A stretch of DNA of 64,000 bases from Erwinia aphidicola (lineage in GTDB: Bacteria > Pseudomonadota > Gammaproteobacteria > Enterobacterales > Enterobacteriaceae), in the NCBI RefSeq assembly GCF_024169515.1, contig NZ_JAMKCQ010000001.1, forward strand, positions 3,472,001-3,536,000, given 5' to 3'. The translations under genes were made by a program, and so were the position numbers. This document shows, one piece after another, positions 37,874-48,376 of the stretch (the stretch's first letter is position 1; every line of letters begins with the position of its first letter). Under the pieces are notes generated by a model. It saw nothing but the letters and a program-made list of their open reading frames with translations, made no database searches and was not told where the DNA came from.

Positions 37874-39568
37874 GTGCGTCGCAATAAATCCAATCCTTAT
37901 GCACCGGTTGAGTGGGCGCCCGGTGAAAAACCGATGCTGCCTGGCTCCCCCTCCACGCCAGTTCATCCCACGCATAAACGTATTGCTTTTGGTATTGTTG
38001 GCCTGCTGATCTGTATCACCGGGGCGTTGAGTAATGCGCTGGTAACGGCGAATCTGACCAATTTACAGGGCGTATTCGGTGCTTATAACAACGAAATTGC
38101 CTGGCTTCCCGCCGTCTATGTGATGGGCAATATTTCGATCAACCTGCTACTGGTCAAGTTTCGCCAGCAGTTCGGCCTGCGCGTGTTTACCGAAGCCTTC
38201 CTTGTCCTGTATGTGCTGGTGGCGTTTTTCCATCTGCTGGTCAACGATCTCAGCTCGGCCATTATCGTGCGTGCCGCGCACGGCATGGTGGGCGCGGCGC
38301 TCAGCTCGCTGGGAATTTACTATCAGGTGCAGGCATGGCCCGCAAAGCACCGGCTGAAAGCGCTGGCGATTGGCCTTGGCGCATCCCAACTGGCGATCCC
38401 CCTGGCGCGCCTGTTCTCCACCGAGCTGCTGCAGCTTGACGAGTGGCGCGGACTCTACCTGTTTGAGCTTGGCCTGGCTCTGATGGCGCTGGGCGCGGTA
38501 TTAATCCTTAAGCTACCGCCCGGTGAGCGGACCAAAGTTTTTGAGAAAAAAGATTTTCTCACCTTCTTCCTGATGGCGCCCGGCATGGCACTGTTCTGCG
38601 GCGTGCTGTCGCTCGGGCGTATCGAATGGTGGACCAGCACGCCGTGGCTGGGGATCTGTCTGGCGCTGGGGCTGGTGCTGGTCACCGCCGCGGTGCTGGT
38701 GGAGCACAACCGCAGCAACCCGCTTATTAATACGCGCTGGCTGGGCAGCGGGGCGATATTCCGTCTCGGCATTGTGATGATCCTGCTGCGTATCATGCTG
38801 GCTGAACAGAACACCGGGGCGATTGGCTATCTGCAGCAGCTGGGGATCCAGAATGACCAGATGCAGGGGCTGGCGCTGGCGATCCTCGCCGGTGTCGCCG
38901 CCGGGATCGTCTGCAGCGCGCTGACCATCAATCCGCAGCATCTTAGCTGGCCGATTGTCATGTCGCTAATTATTGTGATGGTCGCCTCGTTGATGGATGC
39001 GCAGTCCAGCCCGCTGACCCGTGCCAATAATATGTACTTCAGCCAGTTTCTGCTGGGTTTCAGCACCTCATTCTTTATTGCACCGGCCATGCTGCTGGGC
39101 GTTGGTAGCGTGGTGACGCAGCCGAAAAATTTGGTCAGTTTTGTGGTGCTGTTCGGCATGAGCCAGAACCTGGGTGGCCTGATGGGTTCCGCGCTGTTAG
39201 GGACCTTCCAGACGTGGCGTGAGAAATATCACTCCAGCCTGCTGGGCGATCAGCTCTCCCTGCTCGACCCGAATGTCACCGATCGGCTGGCGCAGTACAG
39301 CAATCTGTTCACCAGCCTGCTGGGCGACAGTACGCTGCGCGGCGCAGAAGGCACCTTGCAGCTGCAAACCGTTGCCACCCTGCAGGCCAATGTGCTGGCG
39401 TATAACGATGTTTACATTCTGACCGCTGTGATGGCAGGGGTCACTTTACTCTGGGTGTTATGGCGGCTGTCGCGCCTGCGCTACCTCAACTGGCAGCAGG
39501 CGAAACGCGAAGCGGAAGCGGAACAGCGAGCTATGCAAAATACTAATATTGCGAACGTAGGTAACTAA
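37874..39568 (+). CDS. MFS drug efflux permease, DHA2 type
   Basis: This 564-residue inner membrane protein has about 14 hydrophobic segments, as in the EmrB/DHA2 family. The N-terminal cytoplasmic part is unusually long (about 40 residues, Pro-rich) before the first segment 'IAFGIVGLLICITGALSNALV'. The motif C-like 'AHGMVGAALSSLGIYYQ' is visible. The GTG start follows AGTAGG. It should act with the HlyD adaptor and NodT outer-membrane factor as a proton-driven tripartite pump. Substrate is unknown. Confidence 0.88.
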   Translation: MRRNKSNPYAPVEWAPGEKPMLPGSPSTPVHPTHKRIAFGIVGLLICITGALSNALVTANLTNLQGVFGAYNNEIAWLPAVYVMGNISINLLLVKFRQQFGLRVFTEAFLVLYVLVAFFHLLVNDLSSAIIVRAAHGMVGAALSSLGIYYQVQAWPAKHRLKALAIGLGASQLAIPLARLFSTELLQLDEWRGLYLFELGLALMALGAVLILKLPPGERTKVFEKKDFLTFFLMAPGMALFCGVLSLGRIEWWTSTPWLGICLALGLVLVTAAVLVEHNRSNPLINTRWLGSGAIFRLGIVMILLRIMLAEQNTGAIGYLQQLGIQNDQMQGLALAILAGVAAGIVCSALTINPQHLSWPIVMSLIIVMVASLMDAQSSPLTRANNMYFSQFLLGFSTSFFIAPAMLLGVGSVVTQPKNLVSFVVLFGMSQNLGGLMGSALLGTFQTWREKYHSSLLGDQLSLLDPNVTDRLAQYSNLFTSLLGDSTLRGAEGTLQLQTVATLQANVLAYNDVYILTAVMAGVTLLWVLWRLSRLRYLNWQQAKREAEAEQRAMQNTNIANVGN

Positions 39569-40659
39569 TGAGTCAACAGGACCAGCAGCTCCAGGAGCGC
39601 CAACGAAATAACAAGCTGCGTATTGTCTCCATTGCCCTTGGCTCCGGCATCGCGCTGGTCGGGGTGCTGGTAATCCTTTATGCCTGGCAATTGCCGCCTT
39701 TCACCAGTGAGACGCAGTCAACGGAAAACGCCTACGTGCGCGGCCAGGTGACCTTTATCAGTCCGCAGGTGAGCGGCTATATCACCTCGGTGGACGTGCT
39801 GGACTTCCAGCCGGTACATCGCGGTGACGTGCTGATGACCATTGATGACCGCATCTATAAGCAGCATGTGCATCAGTCTCTCGCCCAACTGGAGATGAAA
39901 AAGGCCGCGCTGGCCAACAACCTGCAGCAGCGTCGCAGTGCTGAAGCGGTGATCAAACGCAATGAAGCGGCACTGATCAATGCCAAAGCTCAGGCGGTGA
40001 AAGGCGGGCTGGATCTTAAGCGGGTAGAGAACCTGGTGGCGGATGGTTCGCTGTCGCTGCGCGAGCGTGATGCATCGCGCGCCAGCAACAGCCAGACGCT
40101 GGCCGATGTGCAGCAGGCGCAGGCTACGCTGGAAGTGTCGAAGCAGGATCTGCAAACGGTGATTGTTAACCGCGCCTCGCTGGAGGCGGACGTCGCCAGC
40201 GCCCAGGCGGCGCTGGAACTGGCGCAGATCGACCTGGACAACACCAAAATTATTGCCCCACGCGACGGGCAGCTGGGGCAGATTGCCGTGCGCGAGGGCG
40301 CATATGTCTCCGCCGGGACGCGCCTGACGTCGCTGGTTCCGCAGCAGATGTGGGTGATCGCCAATATGAAAGAGACGCAGATGGCGCGGGTTAAACCGGG
40401 CCTGCCGGTGGTGTTTACCGTTGATGCTCTCGATGGCGAGCGCTTCAGCGGCGAGGTTGAGTTTATCTCACCGGCGGCAGGTTCCGAATTCAGCGCGATC
40501 TCACCGGATAACGCTACCGGTAACTTTGTCAAAATCGCCCAGCGTATTCCGGTGCGTATCAAAATCACCAGCGATAACGCGACCCACCTGCGACCGGGCA
40601 TGTCGGTGGAGGTGAATATCGATACCGCAGCCAAACCACGCGACGGGGAGCAGCAATGA
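39568..40659 (+). CDS. HlyD-family periplasmic adaptor (EmrA-like)
   Basis: The 363-residue protein has one N-terminal membrane anchor ('IVSIALGSGIALVGVLVILYAW'). The lipoyl-like 'ENAYVRGQVTFISPQVSGYITSVDV' follows, then a long helical hairpin (about 105-220) and a beta-barrel C-terminus. That is the membrane fusion protein layout of EmrA. It bridges the MFS pump and the outer-membrane channel. It overlaps the permease by one base and the NodT-like gene by four. Confidence 0.92.
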   Translation: MSQQDQQLQERQRNNKLRIVSIALGSGIALVGVLVILYAWQLPPFTSETQSTENAYVRGQVTFISPQVSGYITSVDVLDFQPVHRGDVLMTIDDRIYKQHVHQSLAQLEMKKAALANNLQQRRSAEAVIKRNEAALINAKAQAVKGGLDLKRVENLVADGSLSLRERDASRASNSQTLADVQQAQATLEVSKQDLQTVIVNRASLEADVASAQAALELAQIDLDNTKIIAPRDGQLGQIAVREGAYVSAGTRLTSLVPQQMWVIANMKETQMARVKPGLPVVFTVDALDGERFSGEVEFISPAAGSEFSAISPDNATGNFVKIAQRIPVRIKITSDNATHLRPGMSVEVNIDTAAKPRDGEQQ

Positions 40660-42038
40660 TGGCGGCCAGACAAACGCTGCTGGTGGTCATGATGACGGCA
40701 GCCCTGGCCGGGTGCGCCACCCAGGTGGAAAAAGCGCCTTCCTCGTTGCCCATTCCCGCGCAGTGGCGCAGCCAGGTCGGGCCGGGTGCAGCGGTGGAAG
40801 CCAGCTGGTGGCGGGCGTTTAACGATCCCTCTCTCAATCAGCTGGTTGAGCAGGCGCTGCGCAACAACCCGGATATTCTCACCGCCCGCTCGCGTGTCGA
40901 TCAGTACCGCGCCCAGCTGCGCGGAGCAGAGGGGGATGACTTCCCGACGCTGGATGCTGGCGTGGCGGCGACGCGCGCGCGTGCTATCTCAGCGGTGACC
41001 GGTCAGCCTTATCAATATTCGGTATTCCAGGGGCTGCTGCAGGCTAACTACAATGTCGATTTGTGGGGTGAGCGCAGCAGCAGCGTCGATGCGGCGAAAG
41101 CCTCGCTGGCGGCACAGCAGGCAGCGGCCAGCGCCGCAGAGCTGACGATTGCCAGCTCGGTGGCATCCGGCTATATGACGCTGGTGTCGCTGGATGAGCA
41201 GCTGCGCGTGACCGAGGCGACGCTGGCCACGCGTGCCAACTCGCTGAAGCTGGCGCAGCGCCAGTATGAAACCGGCTATACCTCTAAACTGGAGTGGGTG
41301 CAGTCGCAGTCTGAATACCAGACGGCGAAAGCGCAGATCCCGCTACTGCAGCATCAGATCGCCCAGCAGGAGAATGCGCTCAGCATCCTCGTTGGCATGA
41401 ACCCGCGCCAGATCGCGCGGCAGAACCACTTCGAGCACCTGGCGCCGCAGACGCTGCCGTCGGTGATGCCATCGCAGCTGCTGCAGCGCCGCCCGGATAT
41501 TGTGCAGGCCGAGCGCCAGCTGCTGGCCGCCGATGCCTCACTGCAATCCTCGCGCGCCGCGCTGCTGCCATCGCTTAACCTGACGGCGAGCGGCACCCTG
41601 CAGAGTTCCATCCTGCACGATCTGGTCAGCGATCCGTTCCGCCTGTGGAGTATTGGCGGCAGCGTGCTGGCCCCGATACTCAATCGCGAAGCGCTGACGG
41701 CGCAGGTCGATGTTTCGATGGCAACGCGCAATCAGGCGCTGTACAGCTATGAGAAAGTGGTGCGTAGCGCGTTTAGCGAAGTGAATGACGATCTGGATGC
41801 CATCGCCCGTTACCGCGAGCAGCTTGGCGAACTGCAGGCGCAGGAGAAGGTGGTGCAGGAAGCACTGCGCATTGCCAGCAACCGCTACCAGAATGGTTAC
41901 GCTTCCTATCTTGATGAGCTGGACGCACAGCGCACGCTGTTCAGTACCCAGCTCAGCGTGGTGCAGGCAAAAAACAACCTGCTGCTGGCGCAGATCGATC
42001 TGTATCGCGCACTGGGCGGCGGCTGGCAGCCTGAATGA
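40656..42038 (+). CDS. Outer-membrane efflux lipoprotein, NodT/OprM family
   Basis: This 460-residue protein has a lipoprotein signal with lipobox 'LAGC'. The outer-membrane factor repeats show as 'WWRAFNDPSLNQLVEQALRNNPDILTARSRV' and 'RRPDIVQAERQLLAADA', then 'NGYASYLDELDAQRTLFSTQLSVVQAK'. It should form the trimeric channel-tunnel for the pump. The ATGA overlap with the adaptor gene shows one operon. A GC-rich hairpin at 42043-42064 follows. Confidence 0.92.
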   Translation: MMAARQTLLVVMMTAALAGCATQVEKAPSSLPIPAQWRSQVGPGAAVEASWWRAFNDPSLNQLVEQALRNNPDILTARSRVDQYRAQLRGAEGDDFPTLDAGVAATRARAISAVTGQPYQYSVFQGLLQANYNVDLWGERSSSVDAAKASLAAQQAAASAAELTIASSVASGYMTLVSLDEQLRVTEATLATRANSLKLAQRQYETGYTSKLEWVQSQSEYQTAKAQIPLLQHQIAQQENALSILVGMNPRQIARQNHFEHLAPQTLPSVMPSQLLQRRPDIVQAERQLLAADASLQSSRAALLPSLNLTASGTLQSSILHDLVSDPFRLWSIGGSVLAPILNREALTAQVDVSMATRNQALYSYEKVVRSAFSEVNDDLDAIARYREQLGELQAQEKVVQEALRIASNRYQNGYASYLDELDAQRTLFSTQLSVVQAKNNLLLAQIDLYRALGGGWQPE

Positions 42039-42417
42039 TTGCCGGGTCGGGCATGCCCGACCCGCTTTACCCGCCTCTGATAACCAACAGCTTTAGCTTG
42101 CCCGTGAGCTTGCGCCGCGCGTTTGCTGGTCAATGAGAGCTGCTATTACTTAGGATTTACCGGGGGAAGTATAAGTGAAAGTTGATAATCATTTGCTCTG
42201 ACTGTTCACGGGCTAAAGCACTGTTTTGCCTGATTCTGCATACCAATACGCTATATCTTATTCCCTTTTCAGCAGCCTGAAATCAATTTATTACGTTAAA
42301 CAACTGCGCCATTGTGCTACTCTTTAGCGCGATAATCAGACAGTTTCTTTCTGCTGGCAAGGTCACCCTTGTGCCTGCGACAAGCTGAGTTTTCGTTAGT
42401 ATTCCTTATTTTTATTC
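42039..42417 (+). other. Intergenic region after efflux operon
   Basis: A strong hairpin at 42043-42064 (a CGGGTCGGGC arm and its complement) right after the NodT stop may end transcription, although no T-run follows. The remaining bases show no gene, RNA or repeat that I can identify. A/T-rich tracts near 42240-42300 could hold a promoter for the next small gene. Confidence 0.5.
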
Positions 42418-42630
42418 ATGAAATGGATGTCTTTCATATTTTTACTGGCGCCTTTACAGGAACGTTTTGCCGGTATGCTGTGGCTGATAATGAAAAACCG
42501 TTCTAAACCCGACCCTGAAAAAGAGAGCCGGGTCCCATTAGATGATGCACAGTTTGCGATTGTCGTGCTGGCAATCACCTCTTTTACCCTGATCATTTTC
42601 GTGCTGACTATCACGCTGTGGATGTCCTGA
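42418..42630 (+). CDS. Small membrane protein, unknown
   Basis: This ORF encodes 70 residues with two hydrophobic stretches: 'FIFLLAPLQERFAGMLWLIM' at the N-terminus and 'FAIVVLAITSFTLIIFVLTITLW' at the C-terminus, separated by a charged loop ('KNRSKPDPEKESR'). It should sit in the inner membrane as a hairpin. It converges with the glycosidase gene, overlapping it by 20 bases at the 3' ends. A shorter version starting at a downstream ATG is possible. The family is unknown. Confidence 0.5.
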   Translation: MKWMSFIFLLAPLQERFAGMLWLIMKNRSKPDPEKESRVPLDDAQFAIVVLAITSFTLIIFVLTITLWMS

Positions 42631-43780
42631 CAGGCTCCTGCTTCAGTTTGATCTGCTGGCTGCGTAACGCCAGGGCAAACGGCTCATTAACGGTGCGGTT
42701 GCCGTTGGCATCCGGCAGGCCAAACAGCCCGGCGGGTGAACGGCGGTCATCGTCCCAGGCGGGATAGTCGACCAGCGGATAGATCGATACCCCCTCCAGC
42801 GCTACCCCGGCCTCCAGTGCCAGCGCAGCCTCCTGACTGACCCGATTAAACCAGTCCGTACATTTACCGATCTCTGCCCCGGTTTCAGCTATCAGCAATG
42901 GGCGTTGATAACGTTGCCAAACTTGCTGTAAAAGATGATGCAGCGGCAGGTAGTCGGGGTGATGGGGTTCCAGCGGGTCACCATTGTGGAACCACTCATT
43001 GTCCGGGTACCAGGTGAATCCGATAATATCCAGTAACTCCTCTGAACCTCCCAACTCCGCCGCGCTGCGTCCACTGATCCAGTCCCAGACTTCAAACTGT
43101 GCCTGATGCTGCTGCAGTGCCTGCTGCTTTGCGCTGCTGGAGTAACCGGAAGCCGCAACATGGACCAGCGGGTCGGTAATGACGAAACGCACTCCGGGCA
43201 GCTCTTCACGCATTGCGCGCATGGCGGCGATACTGGCTGCGACCAGCTGACGCTTCAGTTCAATACGGCGCCCGGTAACAAAGGGGTTAAACCAGGCAAT
43301 ATCGGCGCCTGCCCACGACCAGAAAGAGATTTGATTCATCGGGCTGATAAAGGGGGCGGCCTGTCCTCGCGCGCGCAGCAGGCAGGCAAAAGCGCGGGCG
43401 AAGGCGGCAAAGCGCTCAACAAATTCTGGCTGCCAGATATCCAGCCAGTCCGGCCAGCCAAAGTGCGCCAGCTCCCAGATCATTTCGATATGGTATTTTT
43501 CGGCTGCTTCCAGCTGCGGCAAGAAACTTTGCCAGTTATATTCACCTGCCTGTTTTTCAACCAGATACCAGCGTGCGCCATCGCGCGCTGTCAGTAGCTG
43601 ATGCTGCTGTAACAGGGCATAATCTTTCTCCAGCAGGGTATCATGTCCGCTGCTGAGCATCAGATCCGCACGTTTCCCCGGGGTGCGGCAGGCGGTGGAG
43701 CAGGCAAAACTGCCCTGATAAAAGCTGTTAAACAGGCTGGCCTGGTGGCGTTTCTGATTGTGCTGGCTGCCAACATGCAT
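42611..43780 (-). CDS. Clan-A glycosidase-like protein
   Basis: The 389-residue cytoplasmic protein looks like a TIM-barrel beta-glycosidase: 'EYNWQSFLPQLEAAEKYHIEMIWELAHFGWPDW' near residue 85 and 'QRPLLIAETGAEIG' near 295, whose Glu fits the nucleophile. The expected acid/base motif Asn-Glu is Asn-Gln here ('SPMNQISFWSWAG'), one base change from Glu. The enzyme may therefore be altered or inactive, or use another residue. The ATG follows CAGGAGAG. Neighbours do not suggest a pathway. Confidence 0.65.
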   Translation of the reverse strand: MHVGSQHNQKRHQASLFNSFYQGSFACSTACRTPGKRADLMLSSGHDTLLEKDYALLQQHQLLTARDGARWYLVEKQAGEYNWQSFLPQLEAAEKYHIEMIWELAHFGWPDWLDIWQPEFVERFAAFARAFACLLRARGQAAPFISPMNQISFWSWAGADIAWFNPFVTGRRIELKRQLVAASIAAMRAMREELPGVRFVITDPLVHVAASGYSSSAKQQALQQHQAQFEVWDWISGRSAAELGGSEELLDIIGFTWYPDNEWFHNGDPLEPHHPDYLPLHHLLQQVWQRYQRPLLIAETGAEIGKCTDWFNRVSQEAALALEAGVALEGVSIYPLVDYPAWDDDRRSPAGLFGLPDANGNRTVNEPFALALRSQQIKLKQEPVRTSTA

Positions 43781-43907
43781 GATGCTCTCCTGGTCACTGG
43801 GACTGTCGCAGGGCGATGGGCTAAGTCTAGACTATATGTCTGGTCAGACGGGGAGAGATCGTCGGAAGATACCGGATGAACAACCGTAAACCTGTTAAGG
43901 ATAGTTG

Positions 43908-45374
43908 ATGACCGACACGCTTCACTCGCCGCAGGAAGAGAGCCTGGCCGGCACGCGACTGGCTCATGCCATTACGCCTCTGGTTGAACAACATCCTGAG
44001 CACAGCGGGGTCTATCCGCTGGCGGAGGGGCTGGATGCCTTTGCAGCACGCTATCTGCTGATTTCTCTGGCGGAGTGCACGCTGGATATCCAGTACTACA
44101 TCTGGCAGAACGATATGTCAGGCCGGCTGCTGTTCAGCGCCCTGCTGGAGGCGGCCGCACGCGGGGTAAAAGTGCGCCTGCTGCTGGACGACAACAACAC
44201 CATGGGGCTGGATAAGACGCTGAGCGAGCTGAATCGCCATGAGAATATTGAAGTGCGTCTGTTTAACCCGTTCTCATTTCGCAGCCTGCGCATGCTCGGC
44301 TATCTGACCGATTTTGCCCGCCTTAATCGCCGCATGCACAACAAGAGTTTTACCGTGGATGGCATGGCGACTATTGTGGGCGGGCGCAATGTCGGCGACG
44401 AATATTTCGGTGCCGGTGACGAACCGCTGTTCTCCGATCTCGACGTGCTGGCCGTCGGCCCGGTCGTGCATGATGTGGCGCTGGATTTCGACCGCTACTG
44501 GCAGAGCCGCGCCGTGGCTCCCCTTAACAGCGTGGTGGAGGATGAGCAGAGCAGCCCTTCAGCCGTGGTGCTGCCCGAGGAGTGGCGCGCCAGCGAGCAG
44601 GTGGTGCGCTATCTCGATCGGGTGGAAGCCTCCAGCTTCGTTAGCCAGCTGGAGAGCCGCAGCCTGCCGTTTACCTGGGCTGATACCCGCCTGCTGAGTG
44701 ATGACCCGTGCAAAGGGCTGGGCCGTGCCCGCAGCAGTACGCTGCTGCCTCAGCGCTTGCTGGAGGTTATTGGCCAGCCGCAGCAGCAGTTCGATATCAT
44801 CTCGGCCTATTTTGTACCGACCCGGGCAGGGGTGGCGCAGCTGCTGCGGCTGGTGCGCAAAGGCGTCAAAATCTCGATTTTGACCAACTCGCTGGCGGCG
44901 AACGATGTCTCTATCGTGCACGCGGGCTATGCTAAATGGCGCAAGAAGCTGCTGCGCCACGGCATTCACCTGTATGAGCTGAAGCCGCACATGGCTGCAC
45001 GTGAACCGAGCCACGACCGTGGCCTGACGGGGAATTCCGGTTCCAGCCTGCACGCCAAAACGTTCAGCGTCGATAATCAAAAAGTCTTTATCGGATCGTT
45101 TAACTTCGACCCGCGCTCCGCCGTGCTGAACACCGAAATGGGGCTGGTGATTGAGAATGAGGGCCTGGCAACGCGAATTCATCAGCGCTTTATCAGCAGC
45201 ATGCGCGAACGGGCCTGGACGCTGCGTCTGGATAAGTGGGGGCGGGTAAACTGGGTGGAATACCCGGGGGAGGGGGCGAATGAGGTGGTACACAAGCACG
45301 AGCCGCGCACCCGGCTGATGCAGCGGATCCTGGTGCGGCTGGTGTGGCGTTTACCGATTGAGTGGCTGCTGTAG
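43908..45374 (+). CDS. clsC: Cardiolipin synthase C
   Basis: The protein of 488 residues has two HKD phospholipase D motifs, 'MHNKSFTVDGMATIVGGRN' (about 145-163) and 'LHAKTFSVDNQKVFIGSFNFD' (about 381-401). ClsC makes cardiolipin from phosphatidylglycerol and phosphatidylethanolamine at the inner membrane. It sits beside opgC-opgGH, as in E. coli, where a ymdB gene normally precedes it; ymdB is not present here. The ATG follows AAGGATAG. Confidence 0.93.
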   Translation: MTDTLHSPQEESLAGTRLAHAITPLVEQHPEHSGVYPLAEGLDAFAARYLLISLAECTLDIQYYIWQNDMSGRLLFSALLEAAARGVKVRLLLDDNNTMGLDKTLSELNRHENIEVRLFNPFSFRSLRMLGYLTDFARLNRRMHNKSFTVDGMATIVGGRNVGDEYFGAGDEPLFSDLDVLAVGPVVHDVALDFDRYWQSRAVAPLNSVVEDEQSSPSAVVLPEEWRASEQVVRYLDRVEASSFVSQLESRSLPFTWADTRLLSDDPCKGLGRARSSTLLPQRLLEVIGQPQQQFDIISAYFVPTRAGVAQLLRLVRKGVKISILTNSLAANDVSIVHAGYAKWRKKLLRHGIHLYELKPHMAAREPSHDRGLTGNSGSSLHAKTFSVDNQKVFIGSFNFDPRSAVLNTEMGLVIENEGLATRIHQRFISSMRERAWTLRLDKWGRVNWVEYPGEGANEVVHKHEPRTRLMQRILVRLVWRLPIEWLL

Positions 45375-45441
45375 GGGCCGGTCAGGCCCAATCCGGGGCG
45401 AGCCGGGCCATCGGCCCGACCACACCCGATGGCTCAGTTTG

Positions 45442-46569
45442 CTATGTGCGCTGTGGCTTGCCAGAAAACAGGAAGCGCAGCAGCGGAATGCGCAGGTGGA
45501 TCTCATACAGCAGGAAAGAAATCCCGAAGACAAATAGCAGCCCGGCGAAAAAGCCCAGCGTGTTACTGCCAATCACCGGCACAAAAAGGATGCCGTAGAT
45601 AATGGTTAACGGATGGTGGACCAGATAAATAAACAGCGATGCATTCACCAGGTAGGTGACGCGCGGCGAGTGGGAGTTCAGCAGGCGATGCCCAAGGGAG
45701 AACACCACGTTAACCATCCACAGCCCCATCAGCATCGATACCAGGGTATCAATCTCATACAGCCAGCCTTCACCCTTGTTCCAGGTTTGGTTAGCAACAT
45801 AGGCAGCGAAGGCCAGTGCCGAACCGACAAAGGTCCAGGGCACCGGGCGCACAAACAGCGCTTTAATCGCCGGGTACTTAAAGGCCATCCCACCCAGCAT
45901 AAAGAACGGCAGGTAAACCAGGGTTTGCATCACGGCCATATTGAACAGGGCATCACCCAGGATCTGCGGCGCAAAGATAAACATCAGGCGGCGGAAAATA
46001 CCCCAGGCGAGGCCGCAAAGCAGGATCCACAGCGTTAATTTCCCCCAGGTTAGCTCGGAATAGTCTGTTTTTTCCCGCTGGCTATCGCGCAAAATACGGA
46101 ACAGCCAATAGCCCGCCACAGTCAGTATTACCAGAACCAGCAGAAACCACAGGTGTGAAATCAGATCCCAAACCAGCGCGTTGTACTTTTGATAGGGCGT
46201 TAATTTGCTCCAGTCGCCAATCTTACTGGTCCACTCCTTCAGCAGGAAAAACTGCGGCAGGGTGATGAGCGGGATCGCGGTCAGCATTGGGATGCCAACC
46301 CGCTCCAGGCGCACCTTCAGCCAGTCTGACGGGCGGTAGCGCAGGAATAGCATGTAGGAGAAATAGCCTGAAATGACGAAGAACACTTGCATGCGAAACG
46401 CATGGATAAAATCATTAAACAGGGTGAGCCATTCAGAAGGGTGCAGGCTGTTTACTGACCACGTCTGAGTGGAATAAATGAGCGAAACATGGAATGGCAC
46501 GCCTAATAACATCAGATAGGCGCGAATAGAGTCGAGAAAATATTCTCTTGGCTGCGTTTTTTTAGTCAT
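45442..46569 (-). CDS. opgC: Glucans biosynthesis protein C (succinyltransferase)
   Basis: The 375-residue protein is an acyltransferase-3 family membrane protein with about ten hydrophobic segments. It opens '[27 protein letters not shown]', with the catalytic His region of the family. OpgC adds succinyl groups to osmoregulated periplasmic glucans. It is divergent from opgGH, and the 250-base gap between them must hold both promoters. Length agrees with E. coli OpgC (385). Confidence 0.93.
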   Translation of the reverse strand: MTKKTQPREYFLDSIRAYLMLLGVPFHVSLIYSTQTWSVNSLHPSEWLTLFNDFIHAFRMQVFFVISGYFSYMLFLRYRPSDWLKVRLERVGIPMLTAIPLITLPQFFLLKEWTSKIGDWSKLTPYQKYNALVWDLISHLWFLLVLVILTVAGYWLFRILRDSQREKTDYSELTWGKLTLWILLCGLAWGIFRRLMFIFAPQILGDALFNMAVMQTLVYLPFFMLGGMAFKYPAIKALFVRPVPWTFVGSALAFAAYVANQTWNKGEGWLYEIDTLVSMLMGLWMVNVVFSLGHRLLNSHSPRVTYLVNASLFIYLVHHPLTIIYGILFVPVIGSNTLGFFAGLLFVFGISFLLYEIHLRIPLLRFLFSGKPQRT

Positions 46570-46822
46570 AAATGTCCGATATTCAACATGTTAATGTCTT
46601 GATTCACCCTGAACCAGACTAAAGTTTAGCGCTTACTTTAATAGTTGAAACCCGGGTATACTATCAGCCAAATCTGTTTCCGTTAACCGCTTGAGAATAG
46701 GGCGCTTAACACGATCGGATTCATGGAACAAAAACGTGGTCAGGCTGTCGGAATGCTGGATTATCCTTTAAGATGGATGCAATTGATTTAAGCACCCGAA
46801 AGGGGGGGAAGTGCGGAATAAA

Positions 46823-48376
46823 ATGAACAATAAACCAGAACTGATGAAATTGCGCTGGCTTGGCGCAGCAGTTTTGCTTTCAATGTATGCCAACACCAGT
46901 TGGGCGTTTAACATTGATGATGTGGCAAAACAGGCGCAGGAGTTAGCCGGGAAAGGCTTCGAAGCGCCTAAGAGTAACCTGCCATCACAGCTGCGTGATA
47001 TGAAATATGCTGACTATCAGCAGATCCAGTTCAATCACGATAAAGCGTACTGGAGCAATCTTAAGACCCCTTTCAAACTTGAGTTCTACCATCAGGGAAT
47101 GTATTTCGATACCCCGGTGAAACTCAATGAAGTCACGGCGACCAGCGTGCGTGAGATCAAGTACTCCCCGGACTATTTCAACTTCGGCAACGTTAAGCAC
47201 GACCCTGATACCGTCAAAAACCTCGGGTTTGCTGGCTTCAAGGTGCTTTACCCGCTGAACAGTAAAGATAAGAAAGACGAAATCACCAGCTTCCTCGGCG
47301 CGAGCTACTTCCGCGTTATCGGTGCCGGACAGGTTTACGGTCTCTCTGCCCGCGGCCTGGCCATTGATACTGCGCTGCCGTCCGGGGAAGAGTTCCCGCG
47401 CTTTAAGCAGTTCTGGATTGAACGCCCTAAACCCCAGGATAAACATCTGGTCATTTATGCGCTGCTGGATTCACCACGTGCGACCGGTGCTTACCGTTTC
47501 CTGATCACCCCGGGTAAAGACAGCACGGTCGACGTGCAGTCTAAAGTTTACCTGCGTGACAAAGTGGGCAAGCTGGGCGTGGCCCCACTGACCAGCATGT
47601 ACCTGTTTGGCGCCAACCAGCCATCGCCAGTGCCAAACTATCGTCCGGCGCTGCATGATTCTAACGGTCTGTCGATTCACGCCGGAAACGGTGAGTGGAT
47701 CTGGCGTCCGCTGAACAATCCAAAACACCTGGCTGTCAGCACCTTCACCGTGGAAAACCCACGTGGTTTCGGTCTGCTGCAGCGGGGGCGCGATTTCGAT
47801 AAATATCAGGATCTCGACGATCGCTACGATATGCGTCCAAGCGGCTGGATTGAGCCGAAAGGCGACTGGGGCAAAGGCCGCGTAGAGCTGGTTGAGATCC
47901 CAACGTCCGACGAGACCAACGATAACATCGTGGCCTTCTGGACCCCGGAAAGTCTGCCAGAGCCAGGAAAAGTGATGAACTTCTCCTACCGCCTGCACTT
48001 CACGCGTGACGAAAGCGCGCTGCATTCACCGGAAACGGCGTATGTGAAAAGCACCCTGCGTTCAACCGGTGATGTGAAGCAGTCGAACCTGGTGCGTCAG
48101 CCTGATGGCACCGTGGCATTTATCGTCGACTTCGTTGGCCCGGAAATGAGCAAGCTGCCGCAAAACACCCCAGTGACCCCTCAGGTCAGCATCGGTAACA
48201 ACGGTGAGCTGGTGGAAAACAGCGTGCGCTATAACCCGGTCACCAAAGGCTGGCGTCTGGTGCTGCGCGTGCGCGTAAAAGACAACAAACAGCCGACGGA
48301 AATGCGTGCTGCACTGGTTAACGGTGACAAAACGCTGACTGAAACCTGGAGCAATCAGCTGCCTGCCAATGAATAA
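46823..48376 (+). CDS. opgG: Periplasmic glucan biosynthesis protein G
   Basis: This 517-residue protein has a signal peptide ('[19 protein letters not shown]') and then '[26 protein letters not shown]', matching the mature OpgG start. It acts in the periplasm on the glucan backbone and branching. I chose the ATG at 46823 behind GCGGA; a GTG at 46811 is in frame but too close to the G-run. Its end overlaps opgH by eight bases, so the two are coupled as in E. coli. Confidence 0.95.
   Translation: MNNKPELMKLRWLGAAVLLSMYANTSWAFNIDDVAKQAQELAGKGFEAPKSNLPSQLRDMKYADYQQIQFNHDKAYWSNLKTPFKLEFYHQGMYFDTPVKLNEVTATSVREIKYSPDYFNFGNVKHDPDTVKNLGFAGFKVLYPLNSKDKKDEITSFLGASYFRVIGAGQVYGLSARGLAIDTALPSGEEFPRFKQFWIERPKPQDKHLVIYALLDSPRATGAYRFLITPGKDSTVDVQSKVYLRDKVGKLGVAPLTSMYLFGANQPSPVPNYRPALHDSNGLSIHAGNGEWIWRPLNNPKHLAVSTFTVENPRGFGLLQRGRDFDKYQDLDDRYDMRPSGWIEPKGDWGKGRVELVEIPTSDETNDNIVAFWTPESLPEPGKVMNFSYRLHFTRDESALHSPETAYVKSTLRSTGDVKQSNLVRQPDGTVAFIVDFVGPEMSKLPQNTPVTPQVSIGNNGELVENSVRYNPVTKGWRLVLRVRVKDNKQPTEMRAALVNGDKTLTETWSNQLPANE

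Noticed and set aside
38513..38941. Minus-strand ORFs inside the MFS permease gene
   Set aside because: They are antisense to conserved membrane segments and lack ribosome sites.
44559..45299. Minus-strand ORF of 246 codons opposite clsC
   Set aside because: Antisense shadow of a gene with both HKD motifs intact.
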